Below are positions 14,936-20,180 of a stretch of DNA of 20,180 nucleotides, one piece after another (positions within the stretch are counted from its first letter, which is position 1; every line of letters starts with the position of its first letter). A program made the translations under genes and the position numbers. The notes under the pieces were generated by a model, which saw only the letters and a list, made by a program, of their open reading frames with translations, was not told the origin of the DNA and made no database searches. The DNA comes from G020353235 sp035528295 (lineage in GTDB: Bacteria > Chloroflexota > Dehalococcoidia > Dehalococcoidales > JAUYDJ01): NCBI GenBank assembly GCA_035528295.1, contig DATKYY010000043.1, positions 1 through 20,180 on the forward strand, read 5' to 3'.

Positions 14936-14964
14936 TTGTCAACGCCAGCCTTATCGCCTAATAT
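14936..14964 (+). promoter_or_regulatory. Candidate promoter of the pilin genes
   Basis: TTGTCA (14936-14941), 17 bp, TAATAT (14959-14964): five and four of six consensus bases. Transcription would start near 14971, giving a leader of about 67 nt before the first pilin. No sigma54 GG-N10-GC motif is evident in the interval 14829-15037. Confidence 0.5.
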
Positions 14965-15037
14965 TGAGTGTAGCCATAGTAAAAGGGCTAGCTGTGGTTA
15001 TTTCTTAAGAAAAATATAACGGAAAGGAGGCTAGAAA

Positions 15038-15427
15038 ATGAGAATGCCTAAGCGAGGGGAAAAAGGTTTTACCCTGATTGAGCTTTTGATTGTGGTCGCC
15101 ATCCTGGGTGTACTGGCGGCAATCGTCATTCCCAATGTAGGCCGGTTCATCGGCCGGGGTGAAACAGAGGCGGCCGCTACCGAGCTGGAGAACATCCAGA
15201 ACGCGACGCTGTCTATGATGACGGACCTGGGGCAGGAGACCTTGGCTAGTCCACAAGGTACAGCTACCTCCGATATGAGCCAGTTCCCTGATTCCGGTGG
15301 GACCTATATACTCTATGGTTACACCTCGGGTAATCAGACGGTCAACTATGTTGCCACGCAGACCACCAAGGGCACCTACACGGTGGATGCCCTGGGAACG
15401 GTGAGCCAGAATGCCACCGGATATTAA
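15038..15427 (+). CDS. Type IV pilin-like protein, copy 1
   Basis: 129-residue prepilin. A ten-residue basic class III leader ends in KG, and cleavage before F11 gives FTLIELLIVV, with the conserved glutamate at mature position 5 (E15). The hydrophobic helix (11-34) is followed by an amphipathic helix (to about 63) and a small head with FPD (83-85) and a beta region ending in TYTVDALGTVSQ. It would be exported, processed by the peptidase at 3201 and assembled into a filament. The ATG has a very good site, AAGGAGG, 7 nt upstream. It is the first of a tandem pair. The head domain is homologous to modules inside the PilO-like protein at 17793-19175. Whether this is a major pilin or a pseudopilin is undecided. 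Confidence 0.93.
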   Translation: MRMPKRGEKGFTLIELLIVVAILGVLAAIVIPNVGRFIGRGETEAAATELENIQNATLSMMTDLGQETLASPQGTATSDMSQFPDSGGTYILYGYTSGNQTVNYVATQTTKGTYTVDALGTVSQNATGY

Positions 15428-15468
15428 TGTAATTAATAAATAATCGAGAAATAAAAATTAAGGTGAGG

Positions 15469-15478
15469 AGGAGGTGAT
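15469..15478 (+). promoter_or_regulatory. Very strong ribosome-binding site of pilin copy 2
   Basis: AGGAGGTGAT, ten consecutive bases complementary to the anti-Shine-Dalgarno end of 16S rRNA, with GGAGG ending 6 nt before the ATG at 15481. It indicates high translation of the second pilin. Confidence 0.8.
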
Positions 15479-15480
15479 AA

Positions 15481-15870
15481 ATGAGAATGCCCAAGCGAGG
15501 AGAGAAAGGTTTTACCCTGATTGAGCTGTTGATTGTGGTTGCCATTCTGGGTGTACTGGCGGCAATAGTCATCCCCAACGTGGGCCGGTTCATCGGCCGG
15601 GGTGAGGAGGAGGCAGCCGCTACCGAGCTGGAGAATGTCCAGTCAGCGACGCTGTCCATGATGGTTGACCAGGGGATGAGTAGCCTGGCTGCTCCGGTAG
15701 GTACGGCCACCAGTGATATGGCTGCTTTCCCTGATTCCACCAATTCGAAAGTACTCTATGGTTTCGTAAGCGGAAATCTGACGATCAACTATCTTGCCAC
15801 ACAGACCACCAAGGGCACCTACACGGTGGATGCCCTGGGAACAGTGAGCCAGAACGCCACCGGCTACTAA
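15481..15870 (+). CDS. Type IV pilin-like protein, copy 2
   Basis: 129 residues, same length as copy 1 and identical at 107 of 129 positions by my count. Leader and N-terminal helix (residues 1-42) and the last 24 residues are identical; all but three of the 22 changes fall between residues 62 and 105, in the head. Processing site (KG before F11) and E15 are conserved. It follows copy 1 by 53 bp of AT-rich DNA without a terminator, so the two are co-transcribed, and it is followed by the terminator at 15954. Its ribosome site is unusually strong, so this copy may be the more abundant subunit. Confidence 0.93.
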   Translation: MRMPKRGEKGFTLIELLIVVAILGVLAAIVIPNVGRFIGRGEEEAAATELENVQSATLSMMVDQGMSSLAAPVGTATSDMAAFPDSTNSKVLYGFVSGNLTINYLATQTTKGTYTVDALGTVSQNATGY

Positions 15871-15953
15871 TAGCTCACAGGTTGAGTGTTTTCAGCAGTA
15901 TCTGAGTTAAAAAGTTAATTGAGTGGGGTAGCGATGGGGGGCGGAGTCCGAAG

Positions 15954-15992
15954 GCAGGTGCCCGGGAGATAACAGGGCACCTGCTCTGTTTT
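15954..15992 (+). terminator. Rho-independent terminator after the pilin pair
   Basis: Perfect 10-bp G+C-rich stem, GCAGGTGCCC (15954-15963) with GGGCACCTGC (15975-15984), 11-nt loop, followed by TCTGTTTT. It lies 84 bp after the second pilin stop. The 80 bp between holds no gene. Confidence 0.85.
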
Positions 15993-16038
15993 GGTTAGCT
16001 AAACTCAAAGATTAAAGGATAGTAGGGGGAGTAAATTT

Positions 16039-16224
16039 ATGGATTATCCGGCTAAAACCTGTCCTCACTGCAAGGTGCCATTAAGGCCGGGAGAAGGCGC
16101 CTTTGAACTCTCCAGGAGGGGAGTGCCAGGCTCAGAATCTGCGGGGCTTCCCGTCTCGCTGTATTCCTGCCCGCAATGTGGTTATATTGAACTTTATAAT
16201 CTTAAGGTCGTTGGTCGCCTCTGA
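16039..16224 (+). CDS. Small Zn-ribbon protein
   Basis: 61 residues with two CxxC knuckles, CPHC (8-11) and CPQC (44-47), the second followed by GYIELYNLKV, the usual end of small bacterial Zn-ribbon proteins related to DUF2082 (zinc_ribbon_13). It would bind one zinc ion; nucleic-acid or protein binding is possible, and the function is unknown. GGGGGAG lies 7 nt before the ATG. It sits after the pilin terminator and converges with the second PilM-PilN gene 17 bp away. No clear promoter is visible in 15985-16038. Confidence 0.8.
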   Translation: MDYPAKTCPHCKVPLRPGEGAFELSRRGVPGSESAGLPVSLYSCPQCGYIELYNLKVVGRL

Positions 16225-16248
16225 GTGATAGAGTGGCTCTATCACTCA
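16222..16248. terminator. Perfect hairpin spanning both stop codons of convergent genes
   Basis: 12-bp perfect stem, 16222-16233 with 16237-16248, and a 3-base loop (TGG). It contains the TGA of the Zn-ribbon gene (16222-16224) and the TGA of the minus-strand gene (16242-16244). There is no T tract on either strand, so it may be a bidirectional mRNA-end stabiliser rather than an intrinsic terminator. Confidence 0.6.
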
Positions 16249-17759
16249 ACAGTCTTGGTTTCAACAACGATTGTACCGGCTTTGGTGTAGGGGTAGCCCT
16301 CCGGGGGTGGGATGGGGGTTAAAAATTGCCCGCTTTTCTCCAGAGCGGTGAGGTAATTTCTAAAGATAAGGTAACTGTCTGCCTGACAGGTAATGGTTAT
16401 TTTATTACCCTGGTGAACGACATCCCGCACCTGAACACCAAGCTGGTCGGCTTCGTCCTGAATTACCGCCAGGTCTTGGGTAAAGCCGCCGCCCAGATTA
16501 ACAATGGCATTATAGTCGTCAATAGCCTTTTGCAGTGGTTCACGCTGGGCAATTTCCAGCTTCCTCCGTTCCAGCTCGTTATTAAATAGATTAAGCTTGG
16601 ACTCCAGCTGAGCCGTTTTGAACATAGCGTCGGATGTCATTTGATATATCGGGAATAGCAGGACGGTAGCCGCAATCAGCGAAACAACGATGTATACCTG
16701 CTTGGCAGAGGGTCGCCAGGGGCGGTAGGTCCTGGGCAGGAGATTGATATTAAGTGATAAAAGGCCCTCATGTCCGCGACCTTCAGACAGCTCAGCTTCC
16801 CTCAGGGCAAGCCCGATGTTGACCGCATATTGAGAGACAGGGAAGTCGGCGGGGCATTCCAGGGGTGGTGCCAGCGGCTCAATGGGGTAGCCTAACCTTG
16901 CTTCCAGCTTATCTCTCGGGATAGACTCCTCGGGCATCTGCCCGGTAATGAAGAGGGGGGTCTCCGGGTCGAGGGGTGTATCCGGGTGGCGGGCATTATG
17001 AAAGTCTACCGTCAGCTCCATGGTCACCGCCAGGTGCTCCGCCTTTTCTTCCGGGGTGAGTTTTTCTGGTTGCCAGGGTATGGTACGTATGATTTCAGGT
17101 ATACCGTTAACCACGACAATGATATCAAAGCTGGCCGGTTCGGTATTGAGGATAAGAGCCTGTTCTCTATTGACTGCCCTGGTCAGGGCAATCGCCTTGA
17201 GTTCCAGTATGCTCGGATTGACGCCAGCCGCCTTCAAAGACTGTGCTTCATTATCAATTGTGTCTCTGGGTACCCCAATGAGAAGGGCGCGTGGCTCACC
17301 CTCACCGGTAAAAATAGTTTGCCAGGTGAGATATAGCTTGTCTTCCACCAGGGGCATTGTCTCCCGGGCTAAATCTTCAAAAGCTTCCTCCATGGTTGCC
17401 CCCGGTGCCGGGATTGGCATGGGCACGATGCGGCTTACCGAATAGAGACCGCTGACACTGGCCGTGATATCCCGTGCCCTGATACCGCTTGAATTCATCA
17501 GCTCCTTAACTACCGAGCCCAGAGGTTCTGCTTCAGGACTTGCCTCCTCTTCGGTTGCTGCCTCACTTGATTCGAGGGAAGCACTTGCCCAGTTTTTGAT
17601 TACTTTCCCCCTGGTCTCCAGGAGCCTGATGGCAGTGCTATCAATGTCAAGCGTTACCACTCCTCCGGTGGTTGTCCACCTCTTGGTGGACCTGGCTATC
17701 GCCTTCTGGAGCTTACGCCAAGCCGTGCTCATATCAAGCTGTAAGAGGCCCTTAGCCAC
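16242..17759 (-). CDS. PilM-PilN fusion protein, second copy
   Basis: 505 residues with the same plan as the protein at 575-2035: a PilM-like actin-fold ATPase part (about 33-310, opening GGVVTLDIDSTAIRLLE), the PilN entry motif NINLLP at about 337, a transmembrane helix (about 347-368), a coiled coil and a PilN-like periplasmic-type domain. An extra N-terminal ~30 basic residues and an acidic insert (EEEASPEAEP, around 75) distinguish it from copy 1. It would connect the cytoplasmic ATPases to its PilO partner, encoded 33 bp upstream at 17793. GTG 17759 has AAAGGAG about 9 nt ahead. Its N-terminus could alternatively begin at an internal methionine (residue 10). Second of two divergent alignment complexes in the window. 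Confidence 0.82.
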   Translation of the reverse strand: MAKGLLQLDMSTAWRKLQKAIARSTKRWTTTGGVVTLDIDSTAIRLLETRGKVIKNWASASLESSEAATEEEASPEAEPLGSVVKELMNSSGIRARDITASVSGLYSVSRIVPMPIPAPGATMEEAFEDLARETMPLVEDKLYLTWQTIFTGEGEPRALLIGVPRDTIDNEAQSLKAAGVNPSILELKAIALTRAVNREQALILNTEPASFDIIVVVNGIPEIIRTIPWQPEKLTPEEKAEHLAVTMELTVDFHNARHPDTPLDPETPLFITGQMPEESIPRDKLEARLGYPIEPLAPPLECPADFPVSQYAVNIGLALREAELSEGRGHEGLLSLNINLLPRTYRPWRPSAKQVYIVVSLIAATVLLFPIYQMTSDAMFKTAQLESKLNLFNNELERRKLEIAQREPLQKAIDDYNAIVNLGGGFTQDLAVIQDEADQLGVQVRDVVHQGNKITITCQADSYLIFRNYLTALEKSGQFLTPIPPPEGYPYTKAGTIVVETKTVE

Positions 17760-17792
17760 GCTTAATTACTCCTTTCGGCATGGTCAGCCAAG

Positions 17793-19175
17793 CTATTCAC
17801 TCTCCTGGGGTTTGGTATAGATTTCAACACTCAAAATGGCCAAGGTATCAACGTTCAGGTACTCGGTGGCGCTTAATACATCCGGACCGTCAAATTGCCG
17901 TACCGTCCCGTTCCGCTCGCAGGTATAGTAGTACTCGGTGCTCAGGTAGGGGAAATAGCTTATGGTTTCAAACTCGGTGGTATTAGTACTGACGGTCTTA
18001 TCATGCTCGTAAAGCACATAGCCATTCCTGGGGAAGCGGTCTCCGGTGTAGCCTTTTTCTTCGGTGGTGGTGATGATATCGGGAAAGCCTTCTTTGGCTA
18101 CCTTGGTGTTGGGGTTATCTCCCATAGAATTAGTGGCCACACCACTGATAAAGTTCAGCGGGCTGGGTATCACGGTCATGAGATTATTATCCTGCATCAT
18201 CCTACTGACCGCTTGGGAGACGAGGTACAGCTCTCTGCGCCTCGCTTCCCGCTCACTGATGGGATACTCAGTGGCGGCGGTTACATCAGGACCATCAAAC
18301 TGTCGTAAGGTTCCATCAGCCTCACAGGTGTAGTAGTATTCCGTTTCCAGCTCATCTACGTAGCTAACGGTGGTGAAATTGTCCATGTCCGTGTCTACGA
18401 TTTCGTCGTGCTCAAAGAGCACATATCCATTCCGCGGCGACTCCTCGCCGGTGTAGCCTTTCTGGTCTATGGTGCTGATAATATCGGGGAAGCCTTCTAT
18501 TTTGTTCCTGGTATCCGGGTCATCGCCCATCTTATTGGTGGCCAGGCCGTCGACAAAGTCCATCGGATAGGGTATCTCGGACAGGTCGTTATCCGCCATC
18601 AGGTCCCGCACCGCCAGGAATATAGTGTAAAATTCCTCCTGTCTGGCTTTCTCTTCCGAGGTGCCCGCAAATGCAAACTGGCTAATATGGGCGCTCTTAA
18701 GCGCCATAGTCTTCAGTATCTCATTGGAGTCGATCTTGGTGACGAATGCCATCACATTGTCATAGTCGCCCTGCGCCCGGATATTGTTGATGGCCAGGAC
18801 CTGGTAGTTGCCCTCACCCATCTTCTTTGTTTGGGCTGGAGTTAGCGCTGGGATGGTAAATTCGCCGCTAGCGGGGTCAACATCAACCCCGCTCTCCTCA
18901 GCTATTTTAACGATAATATCAAGAACTTCCTCGGCGGCAAACGGAACCAGGGCCTGGTTAACCGCATCGTACTCCGCCTGTAACTTCTCCACTGAGGGTA
19001 ATGGCCTGGAAACTACACCCATTATTCCGCTGATTCGTTCTTGAAGTTCGTCCTGCTTTGAGTTCTGCTGAAAATAGAGGATGCCCATGGCGACATAGAG
19101 AATCAGGAAGAAACCAAATAAAAATAGGGAGGCGGTTGGCCAATATCTCTGTATCAGGGTTTTTAGTCTGTCCAT
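17793..19175 (-). CDS. PilO-like protein with two inserted pilin-head-like modules
   Basis: 460 residues, more than twice a usual PilO. N-terminus: one membrane helix (about 14-36), coiled coil (38-75), then a PilO-like alpha/beta domain (80-165). Two tandem modules follow, A (172-305) and B (306-440), identical at about 77 of 134 aligned positions. The final strand (LAILSVEIYTK) then resumes the PilO fold, just as the short PilO at 10-573 ends with LTLVIYSY. Each module contains EGFPDI, GYTG, PRNGYVL, YYYTCE and RQFDGPDV. They also align with the pilins at 15038/15481 (see findings). The modules would lie outside the cytoplasmic membrane. The ATG is clear, but the ribosome site is weak, consistent with translation coupled to the upstream gene. 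It is in one operon with the small membrane protein and PilM-PilN copy 2. Confidence 0.8.
   Translation of the reverse strand: MDRLKTLIQRYWPTASLFLFGFFLILYVAMGILYFQQNSKQDELQERISGIMGVVSRPLPSVEKLQAEYDAVNQALVPFAAEEVLDIIVKIAEESGVDVDPASGEFTIPALTPAQTKKMGEGNYQVLAINNIRAQGDYDNVMAFVTKIDSNEILKTMALKSAHISQFAFAGTSEEKARQEEFYTIFLAVRDLMADNDLSEIPYPMDFVDGLATNKMGDDPDTRNKIEGFPDIISTIDQKGYTGEESPRNGYVLFEHDEIVDTDMDNFTTVSYVDELETEYYYTCEADGTLRQFDGPDVTAATEYPISEREARRRELYLVSQAVSRMMQDNNLMTVIPSPLNFISGVATNSMGDNPNTKVAKEGFPDIITTTEEKGYTGDRFPRNGYVLYEHDKTVSTNTTEFETISYFPYLSTEYYYTCERNGTVRQFDGPDVLSATEYLNVDTLAILSVEIYTKPQESE
17856..18662 (-). repeat. In-gene tandem repeat of a ~134-codon module
   Basis: Two units, 18261-18662 (module A) and 17856-18260 (module B), about 403 bp each, differing by one codon in length. 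Protein identity is about 57 percent, so the duplication is old. The most constant blocks are MGD.P, EGFPDI, PRNGYVL, EHD, TEYYYTCE and RQFDGPDV. Confidence 0.88.
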
Positions 19176-19231
19176 TCTTCAGTCTCTACTAGCTTCTGTA
19201 TCTATTACCGGGAAAAACCGATTTCTGGCGC

Positions 19232-19609
19232 CTATTGCCACCTATCCCGCAGTGCCTTCTGAACCCTCTCTTCTACAGTTTCCTCTATCTTCTGTTCAGT
19301 CGGCTTTACTGATTCCTGCTCCAGCCTGGACAGCTCCTCATCATAGAAAAAGGAGTATAGTTGTTTCCCCCGCCGCCACCCCACCAGCCAGACCATAGAT
19401 AGGCCGAAGATGGCAATCGGCCCCACCCAATCAATGCCAAGGCCTTCAAAGAGCAGGATGATTACCAGGATTAAGATGGCGAACAGAAAGATAGCACAGT
19501 TAAGGTCCCACCGCGAATTTCTGGACCTCACTCTGGCTCTGGCCGCCGCCAGCGCTTTCATTTCCTCAATTTTCTCGGTGGCTTCCTCGGGAGCTTTGGT
19601 TTCTTCCAT
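19232..19609 (-). CDS. Small membrane protein of the second pilus operon
   Basis: 125 residues: acidic then basic cytoplasmic N-terminus (1-33, ending RARVRSRNSRW), two membrane helices (about 36-56 and 60-78) joined by a short loop, then a charged, mostly helical C-terminal tail (SFFYDEELSRLEQE, ending KALRDRWQ). No known family recognised. It is first in an operon with PilO-like and PilM-PilN genes, 56 bp apart, behind the promoter at 19648-19676, so a role in the membrane part of the pilus machine is likely. AAGGAG lies 9 nt before the ATG. Confidence 0.75.
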   Translation of the reverse strand: MEETKAPEEATEKIEEMKALAAARARVRSRNSRWDLNCAIFLFAILILVIILLFEGLGIDWVGPIAIFGLSMVWLVGWRRGKQLYSFFYDEELSRLEQESVKPTEQKIEETVEERVQKALRDRWQ

Positions 19610-19639
19610 ACCTTTTTTCTCCTTGTCTTTTTAGGTACT

Positions 19640-19676
19640 TGGTGAGCACTATACACTCACCAGGCGTTATTATCAA
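19640..19676 (-). promoter_or_regulatory. Promoter with flanking inverted repeat for the second pilus operon
   Basis: On the minus strand TTGATA (complement of 19671-19676), 17 bp, TATAGT (complement of 19648-19653): five of six bases in each box. Transcription would start near 19641, about 32 nt before the ATG at 19609. The inverted repeat TGGTGAG (19640-19646) and CTCACCA (19656-19662) brackets the -10 box, a classical place for a repressor to bind. The RNA could alternatively form only half of this hairpin, so DNA binding is more likely than termination. Confidence 0.65.
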
Positions 19677-19693
19677 TGATAGCTAGATGCCTG

Positions 19694-20180
19694 CTATCTC
19701 ATTTGATACGAAGTTATGGAAACACCGCCGACCACCAGCGCCAGGTTGGAGTCAAGAATTATCCCCTCGGCATCAGCCCGCGAGTCATAGGTGGGCACGG
19801 TTACGATGCCGCTGTTCCAGCTGTAGCAGGTATAGTATTCTTCATCATCAATACCAATGTCTTGGAATACCTGTGGCACCGTAACATCAGATACCACCTG
19901 AACCTCATTGTAGTAGCTGCCGGACACATCCTTGGTCGTGGTTGCCACGAAGTTTAGATGCAATGTCTCACCAGCGGCGATGGGCACTGCCGGGGAGAAT
20001 GCCCAGTAAAGCTCCAGCCGGTCTATGTCGTTGATGTTTCTCTCGGTCTCCACCGGGTCATTAGTGCTCATATTACTGGTCGGACCGGTGTAGGTGAAGC
20101 CCGGGGGCAGGTAATCGTATATCTCACTCACATGGTGGGTGTAGCCGTCCTGGTTGGTGATTTGGATGGTGTAATCAATG
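19694..20180 (-). CDS. C-terminal part of a surface protein with a DUF11-like repeat
   Basis: Partial: the frame is open through the right window edge, so at least 161 C-terminal residues are visible and the N-terminus is missing. The stretch DYTIQITNQDG, then YDYLPPGFTYTGP and later LHLNFVATT, has the look of DUF11/conserved-repeat beta domains (ITN..G, D.LP.GF.Y, and a second sheet), common in exported, cell-surface proteins. A tail with YYTCYSWNSG and a beta-rich end follows, without LPXTG or a membrane anchor. It lies just upstream of the second pilus operon on the same strand; a role as adhesin or pilus-associated surface protein is inference. A 6-bp stem (19678-19683 with 19693-19698) overlaps its stop and may be a weak terminator. 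Confidence 0.6.
   Translation of the reverse strand, partial: IDYTIQITNQDGYTHHVSEIYDYLPPGFTYTGPTSNMSTNDPVETERNINDIDRLELYWAFSPAVPIAAGETLHLNFVATTTKDVSGSYYNEVQVVSDVTVPQVFQDIGIDDEEYYTCYSWNSGIVTVPTYDSRADAEGIILDSNLALVVGGVSITSYQMR

Larger units (their letters stand above)
15038..15870 (+). repeat. Tandem pilin gene duplication
   Basis: Two units of 390 bp with a period of 443 bp. A run of about 40 bases is identical near the 3' ends (within codons 108-121), and synonymous differences are scattered through the 5' parts. Identical ends and a divergent centre suggest either gene conversion at the ends or diversifying selection on the head. Confidence 0.9.

Noticed and set aside
19804..19845. YYTC motif in the surface protein fragment, similar to YYYTC in the PilO modules
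   Set aside because: The match covers only about five residues and the flanks do not align (no GT..RQFDG), so common origin is not supported.

Overview
The window is about 20 kb of dense bacterial DNA, roughly half G+C, with GTG and TTG starts mixed in among ATG. The gene set is consistent with a Dehalococcoidia-like Chloroflexota genome: class III pilins in tandem, two PilM-PilN fusions, a bacterial GH3-family ligase, an archaeal-style winged-helix regulator and a small Zn-ribbon protein. This assignment rests on gene character only; there is no rRNA or marker gene to prove it.

Layout. (1) 1-3992, plus strand: a type IV pilus / type II secretion-like assembly cluster of a small PilO-like protein, a PilM-PilN fusion, a PilT-type ATPase and a prepilin peptidase. 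(2) 4021-4789: two small DNA-binding proteins, a winged helix behind a clear sigma70-type promoter and a probable ribbon-helix-helix protein, separated by a terminator. (3) 4896-8220: a minus-strand pair (excisionase-type HTH plus FabF ketosynthase) divergent from a GH3 acyl-adenylate ligase, with a palindrome-rich, structured intergenic region. (4) 8263-14828: signalling block of a multi-TM/GAF/GAF/GGDEF/HD-GYP cyclic-di-GMP protein, a LuxR-type response regulator with a degenerate receiver, a Cof-type HAD phosphatase on the minus strand, and an intact NarL-type histidine kinase/response regulator pair. (5) 14936-16224: two tandem pilins followed by a terminator and a Zn-ribbon protein. (6) 16242-20180, minus strand: a second pilus-assembly operon (small membrane protein, unusual PilO-like protein, second PilM-PilN fusion) downstream of the 3' end of a surface protein.

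How it fits together: pilins (15038-15870) are processed by the peptidase at 3201, and are moved by ATPases such as the PilT at 2032 together with PilB/PilC, which are not in the window. Two inner-membrane alignment modules (PilM-N/O) are present. The GGDEF/HD-GYP protein and the two-component pair lie between them and may regulate surface behaviour; this is inference from location.

The most striking observation is that the 460-residue PilO-like protein at 17793-19175 carries two tandem ~134-residue modules that align colinearly with the soluble head domain of the pilins encoded at 15038 and 15481. They are inserted just before the last beta strand of the PilO fold. Other points of interest are a probable leaderless mRNA for the cyclic-di-GMP gene, a receiver lacking its acidic pocket, an SD-sequestering leader before the GH3 gene, and an operator-like inverted repeat around the promoter of the second pilus operon.
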